This document shows positions 24,999 to 33,930 of a stretch of 50,841 nt of DNA, in pieces. The position numbers were made by a program, and so were the translations under genes. Source of the DNA: Alphaproteobacteria bacterium (GTDB taxonomy: Bacteria; Pseudomonadota; Alphaproteobacteria; JACAEB01); NCBI GenBank assembly GCA_024236075.1, contig JACKLE010000012.1, positions 1-50,841 on the forward strand. The letters are read 5' to 3'. Below the pieces are notes generated by a model. That model did no database searches. It was not told where the DNA came from and saw only the letters and a list, made by a program, of their open reading frames with translations. How positions within the stretch are numbered: position 1 is the first letter of the stretch; the number at the start of each line of letters is the position of its first letter.

Positions 24999-27361
24999 GG
25001 AGCGTCCTCGACCTCAAGCTTCTGCGCGATCTCTGGCACATTCGCGGCCAGGCCTTCGCGATCGCCGTCGTCATCGCCTGCGGCGTCGCGACGGTCGTCA
25101 TGGCGTTCGGCGTCCAGCGCTCGCTCGAGCTCACACGCGCCGCCTACTACGACCGCAACGGCTTCGCCGACGTTTTCGCAAGCCTGAAGCGCGCGCCGAT
25201 GTCCGTGCTCGCCGACGTTTCGGCGCTGCCGGGCGTCGCCACGGTCGACGGGCGGATCGTGCGCGGCGCGCTGCTGGATGTTCCGGGAGCGATGCGTCCC
25301 TCCGTCGGACGACTCGTCTCGCTGCCGCGCACCGAGGGCGGCGGCCTCAACCGCGTGACGCTGCGCTGGGGGCGTCTGCCCCGCCCGCGCGAAGCAGGCG
25401 AGGCGGTGGCGAGCGAGGCCTTCGCGGCCGCGCACGGCCTGAAGCCCGGCTCCGTCGTCTCGGCCAATCTCAACGGCAAGAAGCGCAAGCTCGCTATCGT
25501 CGGCGTCGGCCTCTCGCCGGAATATGTCTATGCGATCGGGCCCGGCCTCACCATTCCCGACGACGAGGCCTTCGGCATTCTCTGGCTCGACGCCGATGCG
25601 ATGGAAGCCGCCTTCGCTCTCGAGAGCGCGTTCGACGATCTCGCGCTCACGCTTCTGCGCGGAGCGAACGAGCAGGCGGTGATCGAGGGCGTCGATCGCA
25701 TCCTCGCCCCCTATGGCGGGCTCGGCGCGATCGGACGGGAAGATCATCTGTCCAATGCCTATCTCGATGCGGAGCTCGAGCAGCTCGGCACCATAGGCAG
25801 CCTCATTCCCCCGATCTTTCTCGCCGTCTCTGCCTTTCTGCTCAATTTCGTCCTGTCGCGCCTTCTCGACACGGAGCGCGAGCAGATCGGGCTCATGAAG
25901 TCGTTCGGCTATTCGGGCCGGACCATCGCGGGCCACTATCTGAAGCTCGTGCTCCTCATCGCGGCGGCGGGGGCGCTCTTCGGCGTTCTGCTAGGGGCCT
26001 GGCTCGGACACGCCATGACGGGGCTCTATACGCGCTTCTATCATTTTCCGCTTCTGCACTATGAGCTCGACATCGTCGTTCTCGTGGGCGCGGTGCTGGC
26101 CGCCTTTCTGGTCGCCGTTCTCGGCGCGGCCGGCGCGCTGCGGCGCGCGATGGCGCTTGCGCCGGCCATCGCCATGCGTCCTCCGCCGCCGCCCGTCTAC
26201 CGCCGGTCGCTCACGGAGCTCTTGGGCCTTTCCAGGGCCCTTTCGCCCCATGGGCGGATGATCGCGCGCCATATCGAGCGCTGGCCGGTGCGCGCGGGCG
26301 TGACGAGCCTCGGCGTCGGCGCCTCGATCGCGCTGATGGTCAGCACGCTGTTCTTCTTCGACGCCGTCGAGCTGATGATCGACGTCTTCTACTACCGGGT
26401 TCAGCACCACGACGCGTCGGTCGAGTTCACCGACGAGCGCGGGCCGGGGATCGTTCACGAGGTCGCGCGCCTGCCCGGTGTCCTAGCTGCCGAGGCCTAT
26501 CGCGCGGCGCCGGTGCGCCTCGTTCATGGCAGCCGCTCGGAGCGCACGGGCCTCATCGGCATTCCCGAGGACGGCGACATGCGTCGTCTCCTCGACGAAG
26601 AGCTGAACTCCGTCAGCGTGCCGCCGGAGGGCATCGCGCTCTCCGTGACGCTTTCGCGGCGTCTCGGCGTCGGTCTCGGCGACACGGTCGAGGTGCGCGC
26701 CCTGCAAGGACGGCGCAATGCCGCGTCTCTGCGCGTCGCGGCGCTCGTTGAGGAGTTCGTCGGCGAGACCGCCTATATGGAGGCGAAAGCGCTCGACGCG
26801 TTCCTCGGCGCGCCCTACGCCGTTACGGGAGCTCGTCTCGTCACCGACGAGGCGCATCTCGACGAGCTCTACGCGGCCGTTACCGAAGTTCCGGCGATCG
26901 CGGGCCTCACGGATCGCCGCCGCGCGGTCGCCTCGTTCCGCGCAAGCTATGCGGAATCGATGAATATCGCGCTCCTCTTCTACGTGGGCTTCGCCGCGGC
27001 GATCACGGTCGGGGTCGTCTACAACGCCGCGCGTATCTCGCTCTCCGAACGTGCGCGCGATCTTGCGACCTTGCGCGTCCTCGGCTTCACGAAAGTCGAG
27101 ACGGCGGTCATCCTCCTCGGGGAGTTTGCGATCCTGGTATGCCTCGCGCTGCCGCTAGGTTGTCTCTTCGGTTACGCCATCGCGGCAGCCATGACATCCG
27201 CCTTCGAGAGCAATCTCTTCCGTATTCCTCTCGTCATCACGGTCACTACCTATTCGAACGCCATGCTGGTGGGCATCGGCGCGGCATGTCTCTCGGCCCT
27301 TCTCGTGGCCCGGCGCATCGGGCGGCTCGACCTCATCGCCGTTCTCAAGACGCGAGATTGA
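24995..27361 (+). CDS. ABC exporter permease with duplicated FtsX-type domains
   Basis: A 788-residue inner-membrane protein. It has an N-terminal anchor helix (FAIAVVIACGVATVVMAFGV), a periplasmic MacB-like domain, three membrane helices at about 265-390, a second anchor at about 430-450, a second periplasmic domain, and three last helices (from LLFYVGFAAAITVGVVYNAARI). The fused two-half layout matches the longer type VII (MacB/FtsX superfamily) permeases that work with a HlyD-like adaptor. It starts with a GTG overlapping the ATPase stop by 4 bases, and the adaptor gene follows 3 bases after its stop. The cargo is unknown; lipids, peptides or antibiotics are typical of this class. Confidence 0.88.
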   Translation: MRSVLDLKLLRDLWHIRGQAFAIAVVIACGVATVVMAFGVQRSLELTRAAYYDRNGFADVFASLKRAPMSVLADVSALPGVATVDGRIVRGALLDVPGAMRPSVGRLVSLPRTEGGGLNRVTLRWGRLPRPREAGEAVASEAFAAAHGLKPGSVVSANLNGKKRKLAIVGVGLSPEYVYAIGPGLTIPDDEAFGILWLDADAMEAAFALESAFDDLALTLLRGANEQAVIEGVDRILAPYGGLGAIGREDHLSNAYLDAELEQLGTIGSLIPPIFLAVSAFLLNFVLSRLLDTEREQIGLMKSFGYSGRTIAGHYLKLVLLIAAAGALFGVLLGAWLGHAMTGLYTRFYHFPLLHYELDIVVLVGAVLAAFLVAVLGAAGALRRAMALAPAIAMRPPPPPVYRRSLTELLGLSRALSPHGRMIARHIERWPVRAGVTSLGVGASIALMVSTLFFFDAVELMIDVFYYRVQHHDASVEFTDERGPGIVHEVARLPGVLAAEAYRAAPVRLVHGSRSERTGLIGIPEDGDMRRLLDEELNSVSVPPEGIALSVTLSRRLGVGLGDTVEVRALQGRRNAASLRVAALVEEFVGETAYMEAKALDAFLGAPYAVTGARLVTDEAHLDELYAAVTEVPAIAGLTDRRRAVASFRASYAESMNIALLFYVGFAAAITVGVVYNAARISLSERARDLATLRVLGFTKVETAVILLGEFAILVCLALPLGCLFGYAIAAAMTSAFESNLFRIPLVITVTTYSNAMLVGIGAACLSALLVARRIGRLDLIAVLKTRD

Positions 27362-27364
27362 TGC

Positions 27365-28585
27365 ATGACATCCGTCCGTAAACTGTCCATTTGGGGCTTC
27401 CTGGCGCTCGCCGCCGCGCTTCTCGTCTTCCTCGCCTTGCGGCCGAGCTCGGTTCAGGTCGACATGGCCGCCGTCGCGCGGGGACCCCTTCAGGTGACGA
27501 TCGGCGAGGAGGGCCGCACGCGCGTCAAGGAGGTCTACGTGGTCTCGGCGCCGATCACCGGCCGGCTCCTGCGCATCGGGCTCAGGGCCGGCGACGGGGT
27601 GGAGGCGAACGCGACCGTCGTCGCGCGCATTCAGCCTGCGGATCCGGCCTTTCTCGACGTGCGCACGCGCGCGCAGGCGGAGGCGACGGTGCGCACCGCC
27701 GAGGCCGCGCTCGCGCTTGCGGAGGCGGAGCGGGCGCGCGTGCGGGCCGAGCTCGACTATGCGGAGGGCGAGGCCGCCCGCGTGCGCCCGCTCGCCGCCA
27801 AGGGCACGGCTTCGCAGGCGCAGCTCGACCGCGCCGAGCTCGCGCTCCGCTCACAGAGGGCGGCCCTCGAGACCGCGCAGGCGAATGTGCGCGTCAAGGC
27901 CTCCGAGCTCGAGACGGCGCGCGCCCATCTCCTCGCGCCGACCGAGGAGCGCGGCGGAGATCTGCTCGCCGGCCCCGATGCGGCGACGCTGCCCGTCATC
28001 GCGCCGGTCGCCGGCAAGGTGCTGCAGGTCCTCCAGGAAAGCGAGACGGTGGTCGCCGCCGGCACGCCGCTCGTCGAGATCGGGGACCCGCGCAATCTCG
28101 AGATCGTGGTGGACCTGCTGTCGTCCGACGCCGTGCGCGTGCGCGAGGGGGCAACGGTTCTCATCGACGCCTGGGGCGGCGCGCAGGAACTGCGGGGGCG
28201 CGTGCGCCGCGTAGAGCCCTTCGGCTACACGAAGGTTTCGGCCCTCGGTATCGAGGAACAGCGCGTCAACGTGATCGTGGATCTGACCAGTCCGCCTGCG
28301 GAGTGGACGGAGCTCGGTCACGGCTTCCGCATCGAGGCGCGCATCGTCACTTGGGAAGAGGAGAACGTGCTGCAGGTGCCGCTCTCGGCGCTCTTCCGCA
28401 CGGAAGGCAAGTGGACGGTGTTCCGCGTGCAGGACGGCGTCGCAAGGCCCGCCGAGGTCGAAATCGGGGCCATGAACGCGCAGGCCGCGCAGATTCGCTC
28501 CGGACTGGAAGAAGGCGAGACGGTCGTCCTCTATCCGAGCGACAAGATCGGCGCGGGGACGCGCGTTCGTCAGCGTCCGTCTTAA
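27365..28585 (+). CDS. HlyD/MacA-type periplasmic adaptor
   Basis: A 406-residue membrane-fusion protein. It has a single N-terminal helix (LSIWGFLALAAALLVFLAL), a barrel-sandwich half (VVSAPITGRLLRIGLRAGDGVEA), a helical hairpin (about residues 100-200, very rich in Ala, Glu and Arg), the second lipoyl half (PVIAPVAGKVLQVLQESETVV), and a beta-barrel and proximal domain. It joins the inner-membrane FtsX-type exporter to an outer-membrane channel, which is not encoded here, so a TolC-like protein elsewhere is expected. It lies 3 bases after the permease gene. The 3' end overlaps the convergent MFS gene by 4 bases. Confidence 0.88.
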   Translation: MTSVRKLSIWGFLALAAALLVFLALRPSSVQVDMAAVARGPLQVTIGEEGRTRVKEVYVVSAPITGRLLRIGLRAGDGVEANATVVARIQPADPAFLDVRTRAQAEATVRTAEAALALAEAERARVRAELDYAEGEAARVRPLAAKGTASQAQLDRAELALRSQRAALETAQANVRVKASELETARAHLLAPTEERGGDLLAGPDAATLPVIAPVAGKVLQVLQESETVVAAGTPLVEIGDPRNLEIVVDLLSSDAVRVREGATVLIDAWGGAQELRGRVRRVEPFGYTKVSALGIEEQRVNVIVDLTSPPAEWTELGHGFRIEARIVTWEEENVLQVPLSALFRTEGKWTVFRVQDGVARPAEVEIGAMNAQAAQIRSGLEEGETVVLYPSDKIGAGTRVRQRPS

Positions 28586-29868
28586 GCCTTCGGCGCGTCC
28601 TGCTTCAGCTTCCTCGCCGCCAGCCAGAAGGCGAGCCCCGAGACGATGTTGACGAAGAAGGTCAGGACGAGCGCCCAGCGCAGCGAGTCCTCCTGGAGGC
28701 TCGGCGCGAGAAGGTCGCTTATCAGGCCGACGATCGGCGGGCCGAGGCCCAGTCCGATCAGGTTCTCCGCAAGGATCATGATCGAGGATGCGGTCGCGCG
28801 CGCATGCAGCGGCGCGATGAGCTGCGCGAGCGCGATCCGGGGCGCCTGATACCCCGAATTGAAGAAGGCCATCAGCGTGAGGCCGACGAGCGCCGCCGTC
28901 TTGCCGCCCGCGAGATAGAGAAGGAGCGCGCAGGGAATCGTGAGGACGACGGTCACCGCCGGCACGATGGCGTACCAATGCCGCCCGCGCTTCTGCGCAA
29001 GCCGGTCGGCGAGCCAGCCGAAAATGAGGACGCTCGCGCCGCCGGCGATCGCCGAAATCGTTCCGAGCCAGAGCCCGGTCTCCTTGAGGCCCATGCCGTG
29101 CAGGCGGACGAAGAAGGAGGGCAGGAAGTTCAGTATGCCGTAGGTCACGAAAAGATGCGTCGCCGAGCCGATCACGGTGAACGCGAATGCGGGGTTCTTG
29201 AGAAGGCGCAGGACCTCGCCTTTTTGCGGGCCCTCGACGACGATCCCCGCGCGGCGGTCCGAGTGTCCGCGCTCCGGCTCCTTGACGGTGAGGAGCACGA
29301 CGATACCGAGCGCCACGCCCGGCAGACCGAGGCCGAAAAAGGCCATGCGCCAGTCGAAGGCCTCCGCGAGCCAGCCGCCCGCCGCATTGCCCACGAAGAT
29401 GCCGACGGGCCCGGCGAGCGTGTAGATCGAGAAGGCGAGCGCCCGGCGCGCGGGGCTCACATAATCCGAGATCACCGAATGAGAGGTCGGCGAGAAGCCC
29501 GATTCGCCCGCCGCAACTCCAAAGCGCCCGAGGAGCAGATGCGTGTAGCTCGTCGCGAAGCCGCAGGCCCAGGTGGAGACGCTCCAAAAAATGACGGAGG
29601 CGGCAATGACGACGCGCCGGACTGTGCGATCGGCGAGCCGCGCGATGGGTAGGCCCACGGTCGAGAAGACGAGCGCGAAGGCGAGGCCGCCGAGAAGGCC
29701 GAGCTCGAGGTCCGAGAGATCGAACTCCTGGCGGATGGGCTCGAGCACCGTCGCCAGGATCAGGCGGTCGGTCGTATTGAGCACGTTGAGCAAGAAAAGA
29801 AGAACGACGACATAGCCGACATAGAGGCCGGAATAGTTCGGCCCGTCGGCCGTCCTGTGCTCGCTCAC
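28582..29868 (-). CDS. MFS transporter (spinster-like subfamily)
   Basis: A 428-residue major facilitator transporter with 12 predicted helices. The first helix region YVVVLLFLLNVLNTTDRLIL and LARFGVAAGESGFSP-like loop (GRFGVAAGESGFSPTSHS) fit the spinster-type or organic-anion MFS proteins common in alphaproteobacteria. The start is GTG 29868, backed by GGGGGG upstream. The substrate is unknown. Upstream (about 29970-29983) an ACAGATCGGTCT string resembles a loose TetR-type operator, but no TetR gene is nearby. Confidence 0.82.
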   Translation of the reverse strand: MSEHRTADGPNYSGLYVGYVVVLLFLLNVLNTTDRLILATVLEPIRQEFDLSDLELGLLGGLAFALVFSTVGLPIARLADRTVRRVVIAASVIFWSVSTWACGFATSYTHLLLGRFGVAAGESGFSPTSHSVISDYVSPARRALAFSIYTLAGPVGIFVGNAAGGWLAEAFDWRMAFFGLGLPGVALGIVVLLTVKEPERGHSDRRAGIVVEGPQKGEVLRLLKNPAFAFTVIGSATHLFVTYGILNFLPSFFVRLHGMGLKETGLWLGTISAIAGGASVLIFGWLADRLAQKRGRHWYAIVPAVTVVLTIPCALLLYLAGGKTAALVGLTLMAFFNSGYQAPRIALAQLIAPLHARATASSIMILAENLIGLGLGPPIVGLISDLLAPSLQEDSLRWALVLTFFVNIVSGLAFWLAARKLKQDAPKA

Positions 29869-29994
29869 CGATCCCCCCTCGGCCCCGAACGGTGCGGGGC
29901 TCGCAAACTTTCGCCGTGGCGGCCCGGAGCGAAATCTAAGGCATCCGGCCGCGAGTAGGCAAGATTTTACAGATCGGTCTAGGGGAATGAGGCG
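29869..29994. other. 126-bp gap before the MFS gene
   Basis: This gap separates the haem ABC operon end (29995) from the MFS start (29868), both on the minus strand. It should hold the MFS promoter. An AT-richer patch at 29958-29972 and a partial dyad ACAGATCGGTCT are visible. No gene is seen. Confidence 0.4.
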
Positions 29995-30783
29995 CTATTC
30001 GGCCGCGTGCAGATGCCGGACCGGCCGAGCCTCGCCAAGGGCGCCATACGCCGTCTCGCGGTCGATCTCGAAAAGCTCGCAAAGATGGTCCGCGGTCAGG
30101 ACGAGACGGGACGGCCCCTGGGCGAAGGCGCGACCGTCTCTGAGGAGTAGGCATCGATCCGCGTACCGACGGGCCGCGCGCGGATCGTGCAGCACAGCGA
30201 CGACGCCGACGCCTTCGTCGGCAAGCGCGCGCGCAAGGCGCATGATCGCCTCCTGGTGCTTGAGGTCGAGAGCGGCGGCGGGCTCGTCGAGAAGGAGATA
30301 GCGGGGCAGAGCCTCCGGCTCTCCGTCGATCTGCGCCAGCGCCCGGGCGATGAAGACGCGCTGGCGCTCGCCGCCCGAAAGGCTCGCGACGAGGCGGTCG
30401 GCGAAGCAGCTCGCGCCGACGCGTGCGAGCGCCGCGCCGACGTAGCCTGCCTCGGTCTCGGGACTCTCGCCGAAGGGCGCGCGCGCGAGGCGCACGAACT
30501 CGAACACCTTGAGCGCGAAGGCGGGGCTTCCTCCTTGCGTGAGCACAGCACGCCGGCGTGCAAGGGCGGCGCCCGCGAACGCCGAGATCGGACGCCCGTC
30601 GAGAACGACGTCGCCCGCATCGGGCTTTCTTTCGCCGGCAAGAAGGCCGAGCACGGACGATTTGCCGGCGCCATTGGGCCCGAGGATCGCCGTGACCTCG
30701 CCGGGCGCGCAGGCGAGCGAAATCCCGTCGAGCACTTTTCTCGAGGCGATGGAAAGGCTGGCCGAGCGCAGCTCTAGGGTCAT
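29995..30783 (-). CDS. hmuV: haem ABC transporter ATPase HmuV
   Basis: A 262-residue ATPase of the haem/siderophore/B12 importer class. It has Walker A GPNGAGKS, Q-loop VLTQGGSPAFALKVFEFV, signature LSGGERQRV, Walker B YLLLDEPAAALD and switch histidine AVLHDPRAA. It drives haem transport from the periplasm through HmuU. The ATG at 30783 overlaps the hmuU stop by 4 bases (ATGA), so the two are coupled. It is the last gene of the hmuSTUV operon. Confidence 0.92.
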   Translation of the reverse strand: MTLELRSASLSIASRKVLDGISLACAPGEVTAILGPNGAGKSSVLGLLAGERKPDAGDVVLDGRPISAFAGAALARRRAVLTQGGSPAFALKVFEFVRLARAPFGESPETEAGYVGAALARVGASCFADRLVASLSGGERQRVFIARALAQIDGEPEALPRYLLLDEPAAALDLKHQEAIMRLARALADEGVGVVAVLHDPRAARRYADRCLLLRDGRAFAQGPSRLVLTADHLCELFEIDRETAYGALGEARPVRHLHAAE

Positions 30784-31856
30784 GATCCGCCCGCCCGATT
30801 GCGCAGGATGAGCCACAGAAAGACGGGCGCGCCGACAAGTCCCGTCACGACGCCGATCGGAAGCTCGGCCGGCGAGACCGCGAGGCGCGCGACGAGATCC
30901 GCGCCGAGCACGAGACCCGCGCCGAGGAGAGCCGAGGCCGGCAGGACGAGACGGTGCCCCGAGCCGGCCATGAGGCGCACCATGTGGGGCGCGAGAAGCC
31001 CGACGAACGAGATGAGCCCCGAGACGGCGACCGCCGCACCGGTGCCGAGCGCCGCGGCGAGCACGACACGGCGCGCAAGGCGCTCCGTGTCGCAGCCGAG
31101 GTGACGGGCCTCCCGCGCGCCCAGCGCATAGAGGTCGAGAGAGCGCGCTTGGCCGAGGAGAAGCGCCACCGCAGCTCCCATCGCCGCGAGCGCAGGCAAG
31201 ATGGAGCCCCAGGTCGCCCCGCCGAGGCTGCCGAGCGTCCAGAAGGTGATGGCGCGCATGGCGGCGTCGTCGCTCGCAAAAAGCAGCGCACCGAGGCCCG
31301 CCGCGGCGAGCGCGTTGATCGCAAGACCGGCCAATAAAAGCGTCGCCACGCAGAGGGCGCCCTCGCGTCGCGCAATAGTCAGCACAAGGACGAGCGCCGT
31401 GAAGCTTCCCGCGAACGCCGCGCCCGTGGTCAAGCCCGCGCCCAGGAATCCGGTTGCCGCCCCTCCTGCGGCGCCGGCGGCGAGGACGATCGCGCAAGCC
31501 GCGCCGAGCGCGCCGCCCATCGAGACGCCGATGAGGCTCGGGTCGACGAGCGGATTGCGGAAGAGCCCCTGCAGCGCGGCGCCCGATAGGCCGAGCGCGG
31601 CGCCGACGCCGAGGCCCAGCGCGGCACGCGGCACGCGAATGGCCTGAACGATAGCCGCGCCCTGACCGGCATCTCCCGTGTCGATGCCGAGAACCGCGAG
31701 CAGCCCGCTCAGGATGTCTGCCAAGCCGACGGGCGCCGGACCTAATGAAAGTCCCAGCAGAAGGAGCGCCGCGACGAGCGCGCCGAGCGCGCCGAGCACC
31801 GTGATCCGGCGGCGGTCGACCGCCATCATCAGATCGAGGACGGACACGTTCTGCAT
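30780..31856 (-). CDS. hmuU: haem ABC transporter permease HmuU
   Basis: A 358-residue polytopic permease of the BtuC/FecCD family, about ten helices. Family marks include GRNPLVDPSLIGVSMGGALGA-like sequence (FRNPLVDPSLIGVSMGGAL), GLISFVGLLAPHMVRLMAG and the final GLVGAPVFLWLIL. It forms the inner-membrane haem channel with HmuV. It starts 2 bases after the hmuT stop and overlaps hmuV by 4 bases. Confidence 0.92.
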   Translation of the reverse strand: MQNVSVLDLMMAVDRRRITVLGALGALVAALLLLGLSLGPAPVGLADILSGLLAVLGIDTGDAGQGAAIVQAIRVPRAALGLGVGAALGLSGAALQGLFRNPLVDPSLIGVSMGGALGAACAIVLAAGAAGGAATGFLGAGLTTGAAFAGSFTALVLVLTIARREGALCVATLLLAGLAINALAAAGLGALLFASDDAAMRAITFWTLGSLGGATWGSILPALAAMGAAVALLLGQARSLDLYALGAREARHLGCDTERLARRVVLAAALGTGAAVAVSGLISFVGLLAPHMVRLMAGSGHRLVLPASALLGAGLVLGADLVARLAVSPAELPIGVVTGLVGAPVFLWLILRNRAGGS

Positions 31857-31858
31857 GG

Positions 31859-32719
31859 CTAAAGGGAGAGTCCCTCGTGAAGGGTCGAGGCGAGGTCGGC
31901 CCTGGCATCCGCGAGGCGGGGCCCGAAGCCGAGGAGATAGAGGCCGTCGCGGGCGACGATGCGGCCCTCGCGAGCGGCCGGCGTCAGGCGGAGCGCGGCG
32001 TGCCGCATGAGCCCTTCCTTTCCGCCCATGGCCGCCAGCGCGTGGTCCATGGTGAGAATGGCTTGCGGCGCGGCCGCGGCCGCCGCCTCCAGCGAAAGCG
32101 GACGATATCCCGCCTGCGCCGCGAAGACGTTCTCGGCACGGACGAGCGCGATCATCGCGTCGGCGGCCGTGTGGGAGCCGGCCGCGAGGGGCGCGCCATC
32201 TCCGGCATTGAGCAGGAAGAGGACTCGCGGCCGTTCGCCGACGTCCGCGAGCGCGCGATCGATCCCGGCCATGCGGAGGGCGATCGCATCCGCCAGCGCC
32301 GTGGCCCGGTCGACTTCCCGAAGGCGGCGGCCAATGGCGTCGAGCCGCGCCGTGAGACCGGCGAGAGAATAGCCGGCCGGCGCGACCAGAACCTCGACGC
32401 CGGCTGCCTCGATCTGCGCGATGACCGCGGGCGGGCCCGCGTCGACCGAGGCGATCACGAGATCGGGCCGAAGCGAGAGGATGCCCTCTGCGCCAAGCGT
32501 GCGCACATAGCCCGCATCGGGCAGCGCCAGGGCGGCCTCGGGATAGGTGCTCGTCGTGTCGCGTCCGACGAGGTCGGTGCCGCGGCCAAGCGCAAAGGCG
32601 ATCTCCGTGAGATCGCCGCCGAGCGTCACGATCCGCAGGCGCGCCTGCGGGCGCGCCGGCATCGGGGCGAGCGTCGCTCCAACGAGGGCGAGCAAATGCC
32701 GGCGTGTCGGCAAAGTCAC
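31859..32719 (-). CDS. hmuT: periplasmic haem-binding protein HmuT
   Basis: A 286-residue substrate-binding protein of the TroA/BtuF helical-backbone type. It has a short export signal (LPTRRHLLALVGATLAPMPA), then RIVTLGGDLTEIAFALGRG and DTTSTYPEAALALPDAGYVR, as in haem-binding HmuT proteins. The start is a GTG at 32719 that overlaps the hmuS stop as GTGA, a strong sign of translational coupling. It delivers haem to HmuUV. Confidence 0.88.
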   Translation of the reverse strand: MTLPTRRHLLALVGATLAPMPARPQARLRIVTLGGDLTEIAFALGRGTDLVGRDTTSTYPEAALALPDAGYVRTLGAEGILSLRPDLVIASVDAGPPAVIAQIEAAGVEVLVAPAGYSLAGLTARLDAIGRRLREVDRATALADAIALRMAGIDRALADVGERPRVLFLLNAGDGAPLAAGSHTAADAMIALVRAENVFAAQAGYRPLSLEAAAAAAPQAILTMDHALAAMGGKEGLMRHAALRLTPAAREGRIVARDGLYLLGFGPRLADARADLASTLHEGLSL

Positions 32720-33816
32720 GATGCGCTCTCGCTCAGGGAATCGCTCGGCAGGGAGCGCACGAGATTTCGCCACGCTTCGAGTTCGGGTCTGCCCGGCTTG
32801 CGGGCACCGAAGAATTGGCAAAAGCAGAAGCCCGCCCGGTCGAAAAGCTCGAGCGACGTCACGTCGCCATCGCGCGTCGGTTTCACGACCGCATAGGCAT
32901 GCGCAACGGCATCCTCTCGCAGGTGCAGGTTGAAGGTCGGGTCGAGCACGTTGAGCCAGGGCCCGGTCGGCTTCACGGTCCCGATCGGCCCCGTATGAAT
33001 CTGGATGCAGCCGGGATTGCCGACGAAGCACATGATCGGCGTTTGGGACCGGACCGCTCCCTCCAGAAGAAGGCGCACGGCCATGGGCGCAAGGCGGCGC
33101 GTGAAGACGCCGGCGGCGAGCCGCATCGCCTGAAGGCGGCCCGCGCCCACTTCCTGCAGCATGGCGTGGAAATCGTGCGTGTCCTGAAGAGCGGCCCAAT
33201 GGTCGAGCAGCCCGGAGCGGGCGATCTCCATGTCGGGACGGTCGTGAGGCCAGTCCGGCAGCGAGAGAATTTCGATGGGCGCCGACTGGTCGACGGCACG
33301 AAAGCGCTCGAGGAGCCCATTGTGGGCTGAGAGATCGCTCTCCTCGGTGAGGTAGACCTTGTGCACCGCCGAGCCGTCGAGGTCGAAGAACTGCAGGCTC
33401 TTGCGCCGACCGGAGGCAACCTCCTCGGTCACCGCAAACCCGTAGCGCCAATGGCCCATGAAGAGGCGCAGGTCGATGTCCTCGTTGAGCACGAGGCCAT
33501 GGCCCGGGCCGATCGACACCTTGTCGAAGCGACCATGCTTCTCATGGACGCAATGCGCGTTGCGGGTGAGCGCCATGACGGGCCCGAGGGCGGGAAGCGC
33601 GCGCACGACGTCCGCCCAATCGGCCTGAAGGCGCACGACTTCCTCGCCGACCCGCGCCGCGAGAAGCTCGGCCTCGCTCACCCCCAGCTCGGCAGCGGCA
33701 TCGCGCGCGCGAAGGCGCGGATGGCGCTCGCGAAGCGCCACAAACGCGGCCAGCAGCTCCGCTCCCGCCAGGCGGTTGCCTTCGTGTTCGTCGTGCCGCG
33801 CCCCGTTCACCGCCAT
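32716..33816 (-). CDS. hmuS: haem-degrading/trafficking factor HmuS (HemS/ChuS family)
   Basis: A 366-residue cytoplasmic protein with the duplicated HemS fold. The first half includes LGPVMALTRNAHCVHEKHGRFDKV, whose histidines lie in the haem-binding region of the family; the second half includes PIMCFVGNPGCIQIHTGPIG and GPWLNVLDPTFNLHL. It binds imported haem and in relatives degrades it or passes it on. ATG 33816 has AAGGAGG at 5 bases, preferred over an ATG at 33870 that would lie in the operator. It is the first gene of the operon, read away from the receptor gene. Confidence 0.9.
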   Translation of the reverse strand: MAVNGARHDEHEGNRLAGAELLAAFVALRERHPRLRARDAAAELGVSEAELLAARVGEEVVRLQADWADVVRALPALGPVMALTRNAHCVHEKHGRFDKVSIGPGHGLVLNEDIDLRLFMGHWRYGFAVTEEVASGRRKSLQFFDLDGSAVHKVYLTEESDLSAHNGLLERFRAVDQSAPIEILSLPDWPHDRPDMEIARSGLLDHWAALQDTHDFHAMLQEVGAGRLQAMRLAAGVFTRRLAPMAVRLLLEGAVRSQTPIMCFVGNPGCIQIHTGPIGTVKPTGPWLNVLDPTFNLHLREDAVAHAYAVVKPTRDGDVTSLELFDRAGFCFCQFFGARKPGRPELEAWRNLVRSLPSDSLSESAS

Positions 33817-33844
33817 GTCCGCCTCCTTCTCTGTCGAGCGGAAG

Positions 33845-33892
33845 ATATTGATAGGGATTCGCATTTGCAATCTCTATCGGACCTGCTATGAG
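33845..33892. promoter_or_regulatory. divergent hmu promoter region with a 29-bp palindrome
   Basis: GATAGGGATT-CGCATTTGC-AATCTCTATC (33850-33878) is an inverted repeat with 9 of 10 arm bases matching, in an AT-rich patch between hmuS and the receptor gene. On the minus strand TTGCAA-N17-TATCTT runs through it toward hmuS; on the plus strand TTGCAA-N15-TATGAG runs toward the receptor. A Fur-, RirA- or Irr-type iron regulator is the likely ligand. The protein assignment is inference. Confidence 0.6.
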
Positions 33893-33930
33893 TGCCTTGT
33901 TGCGAGTCATTCTTAAAAACGGGGGACCGA

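Noticed and set aside
29970..29983. ACAGATCGGTCT as a TetR operator before the MFS gene
   Set aside because: The dyad is only partial and no TetR gene is nearby, so it is noted but not called.
31859..33451. 530-codon frame suggesting a longer HmuT
   Set aside because: The upstream part is an out-of-frame copy of hmuS. The GTGA junction at 32716-32719 gives a normal-size HmuT.
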